Shown piece after piece: positions 1-7,590 of a stretch of 20,649 bases of DNA. Origin of the DNA: JANRLJ01 sp034437895 (GTDB lineage Bacteria > Chloroflexota > Anaerolineae > Aggregatilineales > Phototrophicaceae); contig DAOTTO010000055.1 of the NCBI GenBank assembly GCA_034437895.1, positions 1 to 20,649 of the forward strand, read 5' to 3'. Under the pieces are notes generated by a model. The model had not been told where the DNA came from. It saw nothing but the letters and a program-made list of their open reading frames with translations, and ran no database searches. Position numbers and translations under genes: made by a program. Position 1 is the stretch's first letter. Each line of letters opens with the position of its first letter.

Positions 1-503
1 GCCGCCCCCTTGCCCGTGCGCTCAAATTGATTGATGTCGCTGGCAAGCAACACCGCCTCGCGCAAGTGCTTCACCGCCGACACATGCGTCCGCCGCCCGT
101 TCCAATAGCATCCACCGCCGCGCATCGCATAAACGGTTTCGTTTAAAGCTGGGAAGTGCGCCACACCCACAAGCGGCTTTTGATCTTCGACCAGCGCCAG
201 CAGCACCCCGTATAATGGGACACCCTGCACAAATGATTTCGTGCCGTCGATGGGGTCAATAATCCACGTCAATTGAGAAGCGCCAGGCTGCTCCCCAAAT
301 TCTTCGCCGATTACGCCATGATCGGGAAACGCCTGACCGATTAAAGCCCGTAATTTGCGCTCGGCTTCCTTATCAGCAATCGTCACGGGAGAATTATCGC
401 TTTTACGTTCAACTGTCGGCTGAGTCTGAAAATAGCCTAACGTAATCCGTCCCGCCTGCCATGCGGCATCCAGCGCAAATTCGAGATAGGGCGCAAGGTT
501 CAT
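1..503 (-). CDS. Inositol monophosphatase / histidinol-phosphatase family protein (C-terminus cut off by window edge)
   Basis: Read on the minus strand from ATG at 503, the frame is open to the window edge, giving the first 167 residues of a family usually about 250-270 long. The lithium-sensitive phosphatase signature is intact: a K-S-D near residues 34-36, GEE at 66-68 and DPIDGT at 83-88 (seen as WIIDPIDGTKSF). These are the Mg2+-binding and catalytic residues that hydrolyse a phosphate monoester such as inositol-1-phosphate or histidinol-phosphate. The short W-I-I-D-P-I-D-G-T-K-S-F form is closest in my memory to HisN-type histidinol phosphatases, but substrate cannot be settled from this fragment. 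The start codon overlaps the stop of the upstream hydrolase as ATGA (500-503), so the two are almost certainly co-transcribed and translationally coupled. Confidence 0.9.
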   Translation of the reverse strand, partial: MNLAPYLEFALDAAWQAGRITLGYFQTQPTVERKSDNSPVTIADKEAERKLRALIGQAFPDHGVIGEEFGEQPGASQLTWIIDPIDGTKSFVQGVPLYGVLLALVEDQKPLVGVAHFPALNETVYAMRGGGCYWNGRRTHVSAVKHLREAVLLASDINQFERTGKGA

Positions 504-1327
504 TCCGTCATCTCCGCCAACTCAAAAAATGGCTGATGTTTCATCGTCTCCGGGATAGGCAAGCCCAACAGCTTACACAACGTCGGCGCGACTTGAAGCT
601 GCGAAATAGTCTTGCGCGTATCGCCCTCACCGCCGTCCGGTTGAATCACATACATCGGGACGCGGCGCACATCATCGCCTGTGCCGCCGTGTGCGCCGTC
701 ATTGTTCATGCCGTGATCGGCAGTGATGAGGACGACATAGCCCATCTGCATTACCGTCGGCAGCAAATAGGCCATAATTTGATCTTGAACGATGGCATTT
801 TTGCGATATTCAGCCGTATCTGCACCGTGTTTTTCACCGAGATAATCCATCCCCATTGGGTGAATCAGCAGATAATCTGGAAAAAATTTAGTCAGCAGAG
901 TCGCGCCCGCCGCGAATACTTCTAAATCGGGCATCGCATCCGCCATATAAAAGCGCCCATGCTGAATCGCCAGCGACTCATCGTCGATTTCGCGGTGCAG
1001 CACGGGGTCATACGGAGTGACGTTGTAAAGTTCGGAATACCATGAATAAGCGGATGCCGCTGTGACTTTGCCCGCTTTTTGTGCCATCTCAAAGATATTC
1101 GGCATGATCGAGCGGCGCGTAATCGCATTATTGGTGATGCCATGTATGCTGGAAGGTACACCTGTATGCAGCGTTTCATAAAGCGGACGCGACATCGTGG
1201 GCAGTTCCGCCAGAACGCTGTAACGGGTAGCAATGCGCGTTTCTACCAAATGTTCAAGATAGCCCATTTGTTGGGCGGCAGTATCATCACGCAAAGCATC
1301 GCAGACGATCATCATCACTTTAGGCAT
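500..1327 (-). CDS. Alkaline-phosphatase-superfamily hydrolase (type I phosphodiesterase / nucleotide pyrophosphatase-like)
   Basis: A 275-residue soluble protein with the two-metal site of the alkaline phosphatase/sulfatase superfamily: D10 in VCDALRDD, a nucleophile at T44 or S46 in LPTMSRP, D161 and H167 in MDYLGEKHG, D204-H205 in ITADHG and H213 in GAHGG. The family cleaves phosphate mono- or diesters or related bonds; substrate is unknown here. It lacks a signal peptide, so it is probably cytoplasmic. An in-frame TTG at 1333 exists, but AAGGA lies 8 nt before ATG 1327 and only 2-3 nt before the TTG, so the ATG is preferred. It overlaps the phosphatase downstream by 4 nt, suggesting two sequential dephosphorylation steps or shared regulation (inference). 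Confidence 0.85.
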   Translation of the reverse strand: MPKVMMIVCDALRDDTAAQQMGYLEHLVETRIATRYSVLAELPTMSRPLYETLHTGVPSSIHGITNNAITRRSIMPNIFEMAQKAGKVTAASAYSWYSELYNVTPYDPVLHREIDDESLAIQHGRFYMADAMPDLEVFAAGATLLTKFFPDYLLIHPMGMDYLGEKHGADTAEYRKNAIVQDQIMAYLLPTVMQMGYVVLITADHGMNNDGAHGGTGDDVRRVPMYVIQPDGGEGDTRKTISQLQVAPTLCKLLGLPIPETMKHQPFFELAEMTE

Positions 1328-1374
1328 CGACAAAATCCTTCATCAACCCACGTAGGCAAAAAATTATATTCGGG

Positions 1375-1404
1375 ATTTTACCGTGTAAGGCGGTTTCTTG
1401 TCAG
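1375..1404 (-). promoter_or_regulatory. Sigma-70-type promoter for the hydrolase/phosphatase pair
   Basis: On the minus strand, CTGACA (complement of 1399-1404) is followed after 18 bp by TAAAAT (complement of 1375-1380), each one mismatch from consensus. Transcription would begin about 40 nt before ATG 1327. A second -10-like TATAAT sits at the complement of 1363-1368, without a good -35. Confidence 0.6.
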
Positions 1405-1422
1405 CACAAACTCGCATTGCAT

Positions 1423-1845
1423 TTAGCGGGTTAAATCCCGAACAGGCTCAATTTCAAATGAGAGAGCAATCGCGCTGCGTATGCTGTTGGCAACTAGGCA
1501 GCCCCGTTCCGCCACTGTAACTAATTTTTCCAGTGAATCGCCGTCTTCATAATCCGCAGTGATTTTGAGTTTGATAGCGCTGAAACGCGTGGGATTTTCC
1601 GCTTTGGTACCCACGACATCGACATGAATATTTTCAATCGGGGCTTGCCGAGTACGCACCGCCGCTAATAAATTGCTCATGAAACAGCCGCCGAGCGCCA
1701 TTAAAAACAGCTCACCGCCCATCGCACCCAAATCTGTGCCATCGCTTTGTGTCGGGCGATCAATCAAGACCGTATGCTGACGGGCATGGCCTTCTGTCGT
1801 CGTCGGGCTTTGTTGAATCATCTGGACAGTGATTTCAGCACTCAT
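1423..1845 (-). CDS. OsmC/Ohr-family protein
   Basis: 140 residues, the usual size for OsmC-like proteins, which act in the cytoplasm as thiol-dependent hydroperoxide reductases in their characterised members. Both conserved cysteines are in place: C54 in LGGCFMSN and C116 in ERGCLVAN. The stretch TDLGAMGGELFLMALGGC is the typical lead into the first helix. AGGAG lies 8 nt before ATG 1845. The gene lies 75 bp downstream of the response-regulator gene on the same strand and may be read through from it. Whether it is a true peroxidase or one of the many uncharacterised YhfA/OsmC relatives cannot be decided from sequence alone. Confidence 0.88.
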   Translation of the reverse strand: MSAEITVQMIQQSPTTTEGHARQHTVLIDRPTQSDGTDLGAMGGELFLMALGGCFMSNLLAAVRTRQAPIENIHVDVVGTKAENPTRFSAIKLKITADYEDGDSLEKLVTVAERGCLVANSIRSAIALSFEIEPVRDLTR

Positions 1846-1920
1846 GAGATTTACTCCTGTTTATTTGTTGATTTTACATTCAGACGCAGTGTAACGCCCA
1901 TTTCTTGCGACAACATAAAT

Positions 1921-2565
1921 TCAGGGTAAATCTTCCAGCCTGACCAAACCACGTTTGAGCGCATACACCATCACTTGGGTGCGATCTCGCAACATCAATT
2001 TATCGAGGACGCTGGCGATATGTGTCCGAACAGTCGCCTCGCTCACGCTGAGTAGATCGGCAATTTCGGGATTATTGTGTCCCCGCGCCATAATATCGAA
2101 GACATCACGCTCACGGGCAGTCAGCGTTTCCAGCGGGTCTTGATCGCGGGCGTGCTGCATGACCACCTGCGCGGCGGCTGGATCAAGCGCGGTTAAGCCC
2201 TGCGCTACACGCTCAATCGCTTGCATCAAATCCGTCGCACGGCTGGCCTTTAAGATGTAGCCATGTGCGCCAGCCTGAAGCGCCTGTTTGACCAGTTGAT
2301 CTTCCAGCGAAGAAGTCAGCACTAGGACTCGGCTGTTCAAGCGCAAGCCTTGAATCCGCTGAATCACTTCGATGCCGTTCATGACGGGCATCAATAAATC
2401 GAGCAGGATGACATCGGGCTGCATTTGCTGCGCCATTTGAATGCCCATCGCGCCATCGGGAGCTTCGCCAATGACTTCAATGCCGGGCTGCGCTTCCAAC
2501 AGCAAACGCAGCCCTTGGCGGACAACAGCGTGATCGTCCACAATCAAAATGCGAATAGGCATCAT
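1921..2565 (-). CDS. Response regulator, NarL/LuxR (FixJ) family
   Basis: 214 residues. The receiver domain (about 1-125) has the acidic pair D10-D11, phosphoacceptor D56 in ILLDLLMP, T84 and K106 in YILKAS. The C-terminal GerE-type helix-turn-helix spans about 147-205, with LTARERDV and NNPEIADLLSVSEATVRTHI. It is therefore a phosphorylation-controlled DNA-binding regulator. Its ATG at 2565 overlaps the kinase stop as ATGA (2562-2565), so the pair is translationally coupled. A second ATG follows directly at 2562. The target genes are not evident; OsmC 75 bp downstream is the nearest candidate. Confidence 0.95.
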   Translation of the reverse strand: MMPIRILIVDDHAVVRQGLRLLLEAQPGIEVIGEAPDGAMGIQMAQQMQPDVILLDLLMPVMNGIEVIQRIQGLRLNSRVLVLTSSLEDQLVKQALQAGAHGYILKASRATDLMQAIERVAQGLTALDPAAAQVVMQHARDQDPLETLTARERDVFDIMARGHNNPEIADLLSVSEATVRTHIASVLDKLMLRDRTQVMVYALKRGLVRLEDLP

Positions 2566-3986
2566 GGTTGCGCCATCCTTTCCAAAGGCAGAATCATCTG
2601 CACGGTTGTGCCGCGTCCAGCATCACTTTCTATCGTTAAATGCCCACCAACGGCGCGGGCACGTTCTTGCATCGTGTTCAAGCCAAATTTTCCGTTCCCC
2701 GCTGTTACAGGCACAAGAAATCCCCTGCCGCTATCGCTTACGCTGAAAGTAATCTGTTTTTGTCCTTCCACCAACGACACATGGACGGACTCCGCCTGAG
2801 CATGTTTCGCAACATTGTTCAACGCTTCTTGCGTCACGCGATAAATCGTATCCTCGACTGCCGAAGGAATGTGTCGTCCGCTTAGCATCAGCGAGCATTC
2901 TACTGGAATGTGATGCGTGATTTGCCATTCATGGCAAAGGGTATGCAGCGCATCGGAAAGGCCACGTTGAATCAAATTGGTCGGGCGCAGTTCCACGAGT
3001 AAAGCGCGTAAATCGAGCAAGGTCTGCTCCGCCAATGACGCGATGATCCGCGCCTGTTGAATCCCTTTCTCCTGATTCGTTTGAATCATCTCTGGCAGTG
3101 TGGAAGTGCTGACCGAAAGACTAAATAAACGCTGGGCAATAGCATCATGCAAATCACGCGAGAGGCGCACACGCTCGGATTGAATCGCCGCTTGCTCGGC
3201 CTGCTGCGCTAAGTCCGCGTTACGCTGCGCCAGATCGCGTAAGGCATAAATATTTTGCTCTAAGGCATCCGCCATATCGTCGAATTGACGCGCCAACTTG
3301 CCGACATCATCCTGAGATTTGTCTTGAACACGCTCATCCAGCGCCCCTCCAGCAAAGCTACGGCTGATTTGGGCGATTTTGGAGAGACGGCGCGTTTGTG
3401 GACGCGCCAGCAGCAGCGCCAAAACCAACGCAACGGGGACAGAAAGCACTGCCATCGCCCCACCGACGACACCCATAAATGAGGCTGTGCCATAAATGAC
3501 CGTCTCATCCAAAAACAAGGCTGGTTCAACGCTAGGCGGCCCACGCCGCATGATGACCCGCTGCCCCTCAATCATCGGAGCAACGATTTCCGCCCAGCGT
3601 TCTCCATTATTATTAAAAAAACGCTCGCCAATTTTGAGATTCAGCAGTTCCGGCGCACAATCCGTAAGATTTTTTCCGGCACGGCAGGCCGTATCTCCCT
3701 GCGAATGCAGGATGTGATTATCCTCCGATACCACTAGGCTAAACCCCGCCGGCCAGCCAATTCCTTCTGGATTAGGTTGTCCATCCGGTGCGCCGAATAA
3801 CCAGCCTGTTCCAGCCTCCATCGCCAAGGTGCGATAATCCGAGGCCGAGAGATTTTGCAGAGAGCCGACGAAAAAAAGCGCCAGCACCAACACGGCAATA
3901 ATGCTCGTCAAAGTGGCGACGAGAATATGGCTAAAAACCATACGAACTGTCAGCGAACCCAAAAGACGATTAAACAAACGCTTCAT
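2562..3986 (-). CDS. Sensor histidine kinase, NarX/LiaS (HisKA_3) type
   Basis: 474 residues. TM1 is at about 18-42 and TM2 at about 168-194, bracketing an extracytoplasmic sensor of about 120 residues. HAMP covers about 195-248, followed by a short coiled coil rich in A, Q and E (250-272). The phosphoaccepting H280 lies in LSRDLHDAIAQR, the hallmark of HisKA_3. The ATPase domain has its N box at N390-N391, DSGRGF at 418-423 and GKFGLNTMQERA at 432-443. The sensor has no domain I recognise but carries two cysteines nine residues apart (C101, C110) that could form a disulfide outside the cell. GAGG lies 6 nt before ATG 3986. It is coupled to the response regulator downstream. Confidence 0.93.
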   Translation of the reverse strand: MKRLFNRLLGSLTVRMVFSHILVATLTSIIAVLVLALFFVGSLQNLSASDYRTLAMEAGTGWLFGAPDGQPNPEGIGWPAGFSLVVSEDNHILHSQGDTACRAGKNLTDCAPELLNLKIGERFFNNNGERWAEIVAPMIEGQRVIMRRGPPSVEPALFLDETVIYGTASFMGVVGGAMAVLSVPVALVLALLLARPQTRRLSKIAQISRSFAGGALDERVQDKSQDDVGKLARQFDDMADALEQNIYALRDLAQRNADLAQQAEQAAIQSERVRLSRDLHDAIAQRLFSLSVSTSTLPEMIQTNQEKGIQQARIIASLAEQTLLDLRALLVELRPTNLIQRGLSDALHTLCHEWQITHHIPVECSLMLSGRHIPSAVEDTIYRVTQEALNNVAKHAQAESVHVSLVEGQKQITFSVSDSGRGFLVPVTAGNGKFGLNTMQERARAVGGHLTIESDAGRGTTVQMILPLERMAQP

Positions 3987-4008
3987 AAAAACCTCAAACC
4001 TGACAATT

Positions 4009-4034
4009 GGGCGTAGCGTTCTACGCCCCTACAA
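4009..4034 (+). repeat. Short dispersed palindrome, GGGCGTAG-CGTT-CTACGCCC
   Basis: A perfect 8-bp stem with a 4-nt loop (4009-4028) in the 71-bp gap between the serine hydrolase stop and the kinase start. Its right flank, CGCCCCTACAA at 4024-4034, is identical to 17630-17640, so this looks like a member of a dispersed repeat family. It may also act as a terminator or attenuator between the two genes. Confidence 0.65.
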
Positions 4035-4057
4035 TGACCCAACGTTCTATGCAGATT

Positions 4058-5962
4058 TTATCCGCCCGTAATGGCAAATCTGAGCAGCAAATTATTCAGC
4101 GTCGGTGTGAGTGCCTGAATAGTAGGCGTATCACCTTGCAGCGCAATAAAATAGTCGATGCCCTCTTGCGACAAGACTAACACCACCAACAGACTTTGGT
4201 CTTCTAGCAAATAAATATATTGCGTCCATGTCAGTCCACTTGGTAAGGGAACCGCAAGAACATCCACCGGATCGCCTTCAAATTCAGGGTTAAACCGATG
4301 AACAAAATCAAGTCCGCTGGCCTGTTGATCGTCGCTTGTTTCGCCTATACCGAGATAAAACGCGCCTTCGGGATCACTTGATGTAAGGACGGCGTAGTCG
4401 GCTAACTGTTCGACAGTCAGATTTGCATCAAGGGTAACACTAAAGCGGTTTTCAGGATCACTATACGTCGGGATTTCGACCCCTTCAGCGGCTTTTACGG
4501 CGATTTGTACGCCGTTCTGACTTATAGTCACTGTGCCACGATCATCCACCTCGAAGGTGAAGACACTATTGCTCAATCCGCGCCCGTTCCCGATAAAACT
4601 GCCCGCTTCAAAGGGGACAAGTTCGATGTCTACCGGGATACCCTCTTGCACAACAACGGCATAAAGGACACCCTCGCGCAGTTCAACACTAATCTCAGCA
4701 AATGTACTGCTGTAGTCGCCTACCAGCGCATCGAATTCACCCGGTGTTGGCTGATAAGACCGTGCGGCTTCAATCCGTGCTTGTAACGCTTCTGGATCAT
4801 AACCACTTTGGGCATTGATAGTGTCAATCGGACTTTGTTCGGGCGTAATCCCCAATATTTGCGCGATAACACCCCGTGCGCCCGCTTGGATAAAGAGTTC
4901 GCCGCCTTCGGTAGCATCCGCATTGGTCAGAATCGTCACACCGAGTAATTCCGAAGGGACGAGAAATAAGGCCGCCGTAAACCCGTCAATCGCGCCGTTG
5001 TGCCACACAAGATCATAGCCTTCATAAGGCGTATTGACCCAGCCCAAGCCATATCCTTCCGTTACTTCGGAAGTCGCCGTATGCATTTCGTCCAGCATCG
5101 CTTGCGAGACAATGCGCTCGCCATTAAATGTGCCATCGCCAAGCTGCAACATCGCGTAATTCGCCATGTCGATCACGTTAGAAACAACCGCTCCGGCAGG
5201 CGCAACCAAGCTAAGATGTTCAAAAAGGGGCTGTGGCTGTGCGCCTTCACGGATATTGAACAAATGCGGCAGCGCATAATTGCTTGTTTCCGCCATGTCA
5301 TCAAACGAAAGCAGGCTTTCGTTCATGTCGAGCGGGGCGAAGATATGGGTCTGGATATAATCTTCCCATGTTTCCCCGGTGACTTGTTCCAGCACATAAC
5401 CCGCCAGTGCATAAGCACCATTGTTATACACATAGACCGCGCCGGGATCCGAAGCGAAATCTTGTGGAACCATGTCTTCGATCAGGGCTTCACGACTTTC
5501 CACTGCACCGCTGTACCAAACGATATCGACGACAGGGAGTCCACTCGTATGCGACAGCAAATGGCGCAGCGTAACCTGCTCAAAACGCGGATCGGTATAA
5601 GCCAGATCAGGCACATAATCGACAATCGGCGTGTCCAGATCAAGATTGCCAGCATCGACCTGCTGCGCGACAGCCAGGGCTGTAAAAGACTTGCTCACAG
5701 AGCCAATTGAAAATAAGGTTTCTGGTGTAACGGCTTGTTCCGTCTCGATATTACGAAAACCGTATCCGGCGGTGTAAAGCACTTCTCCATTTTGGACGAT
5801 GGAAAGATTAGCCCCTGTTACGTTGTAGAGTTCCATTATTTCTTCAAGATACGAATCAATTTGAGCAGAGTCAAATTCTGGAGGTTGTGCTTGGGTGGGT
5901 AAAACGAAGATCAGCGACATAAAAATCAGTGCGGCACAGGTCAATCTTAAAAATGCTTTCAT
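4058..5962 (-). CDS. Exported serine hydrolase, beta-lactamase class C / penicillin-binding-protein-like, with extra C-terminal domains
   Basis: 634 residues. A signal peptide is at 1-25 (hydrophobic core, then PTQAQ). The catalytic domain, about 30-370, carries all three motifs of the serine beta-lactamase/DD-peptidase fold: SxxK as S88-V-S-K91 in FSIGSVSKSFTAL, YxN as Y179-N-N181, and the HxG triad as H321-N-G323 in VWHNGAIDG. Members act as esterases, D-aminopeptidases or DD-peptidases; few are true beta-lactamases. About 410-490 resembles the beta-rich DUF3471 domain often attached to this family. The last 140 residues form a further alpha/beta segment that I do not recognise. TAGGAG lies before ATG 5962. 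It is transcribed divergently from the amino-acid importer, which could suggest peptide or D-amino-acid scavenging (inference). Confidence 0.9.
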   Translation of the reverse strand: MKAFLRLTCAALIFMSLIFVLPTQAQPPEFDSAQIDSYLEEIMELYNVTGANLSIVQNGEVLYTAGYGFRNIETEQAVTPETLFSIGSVSKSFTALAVAQQVDAGNLDLDTPIVDYVPDLAYTDPRFEQVTLRHLLSHTSGLPVVDIVWYSGAVESREALIEDMVPQDFASDPGAVYVYNNGAYALAGYVLEQVTGETWEDYIQTHIFAPLDMNESLLSFDDMAETSNYALPHLFNIREGAQPQPLFEHLSLVAPAGAVVSNVIDMANYAMLQLGDGTFNGERIVSQAMLDEMHTATSEVTEGYGLGWVNTPYEGYDLVWHNGAIDGFTAALFLVPSELLGVTILTNADATEGGELFIQAGARGVIAQILGITPEQSPIDTINAQSGYDPEALQARIEAARSYQPTPGEFDALVGDYSSTFAEISVELREGVLYAVVVQEGIPVDIELVPFEAGSFIGNGRGLSNSVFTFEVDDRGTVTISQNGVQIAVKAAEGVEIPTYSDPENRFSVTLDANLTVEQLADYAVLTSSDPEGAFYLGIGETSDDQQASGLDFVHRFNPEFEGDPVDVLAVPLPSGLTWTQYIYLLEDQSLLVVLVLSQEGIDYFIALQGDTPTIQALTPTLNNLLLRFAITGG

Positions 5963-6053
5963 GCGAATCTCCTAAACTTTCTCGTAGATACTTAGAGCAT
6001 AAAGCCATTTAAAATCGATCACCAGCTTGGTATTAAGGAAGTTTTCTCCGCAA

Positions 6054-6085
6054 TTTGTGGAAATTAGTACGCTGTTTTGTGGAAA
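6054..6085 (+). promoter_or_regulatory. Direct repeat TTTGTGGAAA, possible operator
   Basis: The 10-mer TTTGTGGAAA occurs at 6054-6063 and again at 6076-6085, start to start 22 bp (two helical turns), 30 bp before the -35 of the importer promoter and between divergent genes. It could be a regulator site for either direction. No regulator can be named. Confidence 0.35.
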
Positions 6086-6114
6086 GTAACCACTGTTTGC
6101 CTCACTAAATAATT

Positions 6115-6142
6115 TTGACATACGCTTAATTTGCGGTACATT
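6115..6142 (+). promoter_or_regulatory. Sigma-70 promoter of the amino-acid importer
   Basis: Perfect -35 TTGACA at 6115-6120, 16-bp spacer, then TACATT at 6137-6142 (4 of 6 match). The start would be near 6150, leaving a leader of about 65 nt before ATG 6216. Confidence 0.65.
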
Positions 6143-6215
6143 ATCGCTCTACGCATCAAAAACATTTTTGAGATGCGTATATAACCATAAGAGACCAAAA
6201 CTTCAGAGGAGAAAA

Positions 6216-7265
6216 ATGGTGAATAAGAGAATTTTATTTGTGCTGATGATGTTGGTAGTCGCGGTTGCGATGACGGGCATTGTGGCAATGGCACAAGACG
6301 GTGTGCAAGTGGGCGAGATCACACAACGTATTATTGATCGCGGTTCCGTGGTCTGCGGTGTGAACACAGGTCTCGCTGGCTTCGCTGAACAAAATGACGC
6401 TGGTGAATATGTCGGCTTCGATGTCGATTTCTGCCGCGCTGTTGCCGCCGCCATCTTGGGCGATGCCAACGCCATTGAATATCGCCCGCTGCAAGCAGAC
6501 GAGCGCCAAGCCGCCATCCAGAGCGGTGAAGTCGATATGATGTCGCGTAACACCACCTATACCCTCAGCCGTGATGCGGTGTGGGCAGCGACCTTTGGCC
6601 CCACCACCTTCTATGATGGTCAGGGCTTCATCGTGCGTACCGACAGCGGTATCACTGAACTCGAACAACTTGAAGGCGCTTCGGTCTGCGTTCAGACTGG
6701 TACAACCACCGAATTGAACCTGGCGGATGCCTTCAGCCTGCGTGGGCTGACCTACGAACCCCAAGTCTTCAGTGAAGCAGAAGCTACATGGGCTGCTTAT
6801 CTGGAAGGCCGCTGCGATGCCTTCACAACCGACAAAAGCGGTTTGGCTGCCTATCGTGCTGCTTCCGAAGACCCCGGCGCACACACCATCCTTGCTATCA
6901 CCATCAGCAAGGAACCGCTCGGCCCCGTCAGCCCACAAAGCGACCCGCAGTTTGCCGATATTGTGCGCTGGTCGGTCTATGCGACCATCCAAGCCGAAGA
7001 ATATGGCATCACCAGCGAGAACATTGGGGAGTTCCTGACCAGCGATGTCCCTGAAATTCAACGCTTCTTGGGACAGGGCGACAACGCTATTGGGTCGCTC
7101 TATGGCATCCCGAATGACTTCACCGTTGCCATCATCACCCAGCTTGGCAACTATGGAGAAATTTTTGATCGTCACATCGGCCCCGAAACCATCTTCGGTC
7201 TGGAGCGCGGCCTGAACGCCCTCTGGACGGACGGCGGCCTGATGTATTCGCCGCCCTTCCGCTAA
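6216..7265 (+). CDS. aapJ: General L-amino-acid ABC transporter, substrate-binding protein (AapJ/BztA type)
   Basis: 349 residues from ATG 6216, chosen because AGGAG lies 4 nt upstream and the protein then opens with a clean signal peptide (MVNKR, hydrophobic core, cleavage near AMA/Q27). The mature part is a family-3 solute-binding protein. Features I recall as typical of AapJ/BztA are present: four cysteines in the contexts SVVCGV, DFCRAVAAA, SVCVQTG and GRCDAF; SRNTTYTLSRD; YDGQGF; and the C-terminal GLERGLNALWTDGGLMYSPPFR-like ending. It captures amino acids outside the membrane and delivers them to the two permeases encoded next. A 325-bp gap with a hairpin follows, which fits the usual higher expression of the binding protein. 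Confidence 0.93.
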   Translation: MVNKRILFVLMMLVVAVAMTGIVAMAQDGVQVGEITQRIIDRGSVVCGVNTGLAGFAEQNDAGEYVGFDVDFCRAVAAAILGDANAIEYRPLQADERQAAIQSGEVDMMSRNTTYTLSRDAVWAATFGPTTFYDGQGFIVRTDSGITELEQLEGASVCVQTGTTTELNLADAFSLRGLTYEPQVFSEAEATWAAYLEGRCDAFTTDKSGLAAYRAASEDPGAHTILAITISKEPLGPVSPQSDPQFADIVRWSVYATIQAEEYGITSENIGEFLTSDVPEIQRFLGQGDNAIGSLYGIPNDFTVAIITQLGNYGEIFDRHIGPETIFGLERGLNALWTDGGLMYSPPFR

Positions 7266-7282
7266 ATCTAAGCTGAAGGCTT

Positions 7283-7315
7283 AAGGATGAGAGGGTAGTG
7301 CTTCCTTTCATCCTT
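7283..7315 (+). terminator. Inverted repeat after aapJ, possible attenuator
   Basis: AAGGATGA (7283-7290) pairs perfectly with TCATCCTT (7308-7315) across a 17-nt loop, 18 nt after the aapJ stop. There is no T run, so it is more likely a transcript-stabilising or partial-termination structure than a full terminator. Confidence 0.4.
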
Positions 7316-7328
7316 CGCATTAGTCCTT

Positions 7329-7482
7329 ATAGGGACACAATAATGCCGTTTGACAATTAAATACGGAACTTGTAGAGACGCGAGACATCGCGTCCGCCAC
7401 AAAAATTGAAGCGGACATCATATATGATGTCCCTACACGGAATTCCATATTATCTTCTTAAAGAGCGTTACTGTGTCCCTAT
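7329..7482 (+). mobile_element. MITE-like palindromic element inside the importer operon
   Basis: The ends are perfect 11-bp inverted repeats, ATAGGGACACA (7329-7339) and TGTGTCCCTAT (7472-7482), continuing imperfectly inward: the two halves can be aligned over most of their length. Nested inside are a 7-bp stem GACGCGA-GACA-TCGCGTC (7377-7394) and a perfect 20-bp palindrome GGACATCATATATGATGTCC (7413-7432). No coding frame is visible. Just inside the left end is a perfect -35 TTGACA (7350-7355) with only a weak -10 17 bp later. The size (154 bp), terminal repeats and absence of genes fit a non-autonomous miniature element; no clear target-site duplication was identified. The rest of the 7266-7590 gap is AT-rich and shows no gene. 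Confidence 0.6.
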
Positions 7483-7590
7483 GGACAAGCCATTTAAATA
7501 AAGCAGCAAAAATATCCTGAGTGAATTCCCTTTATTATGAGCATAAATTAGATTAATTTTTCGCCGGGCGGTTAGGCAGGATGTGATACC

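Noticed and set aside
461..925. A 154-codon plus-strand frame at the phosphatase/hydrolase junction
   Set aside because: It is antisense to two genes with intact catalytic motifs, and its composition is Arg/His/Ile-rich, as expected for a shadow.
1328..1333. TTG start for the alkaline-phosphatase-superfamily hydrolase
   Set aside because: AAGGA would be only 2-3 nt from it; ATG 1327 has proper spacing.
5000..5710. A 236-codon open frame antisense to the serine hydrolase
   Set aside because: It is fully inside the catalytic domain of a clear gene, with no ribosome-binding site or domain.
6234..7175. A 313-codon open frame antisense to aapJ
   Set aside because: It lies entirely within a well-supported gene, has low-complexity composition and no recognisable domain. 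It arises from codon bias.
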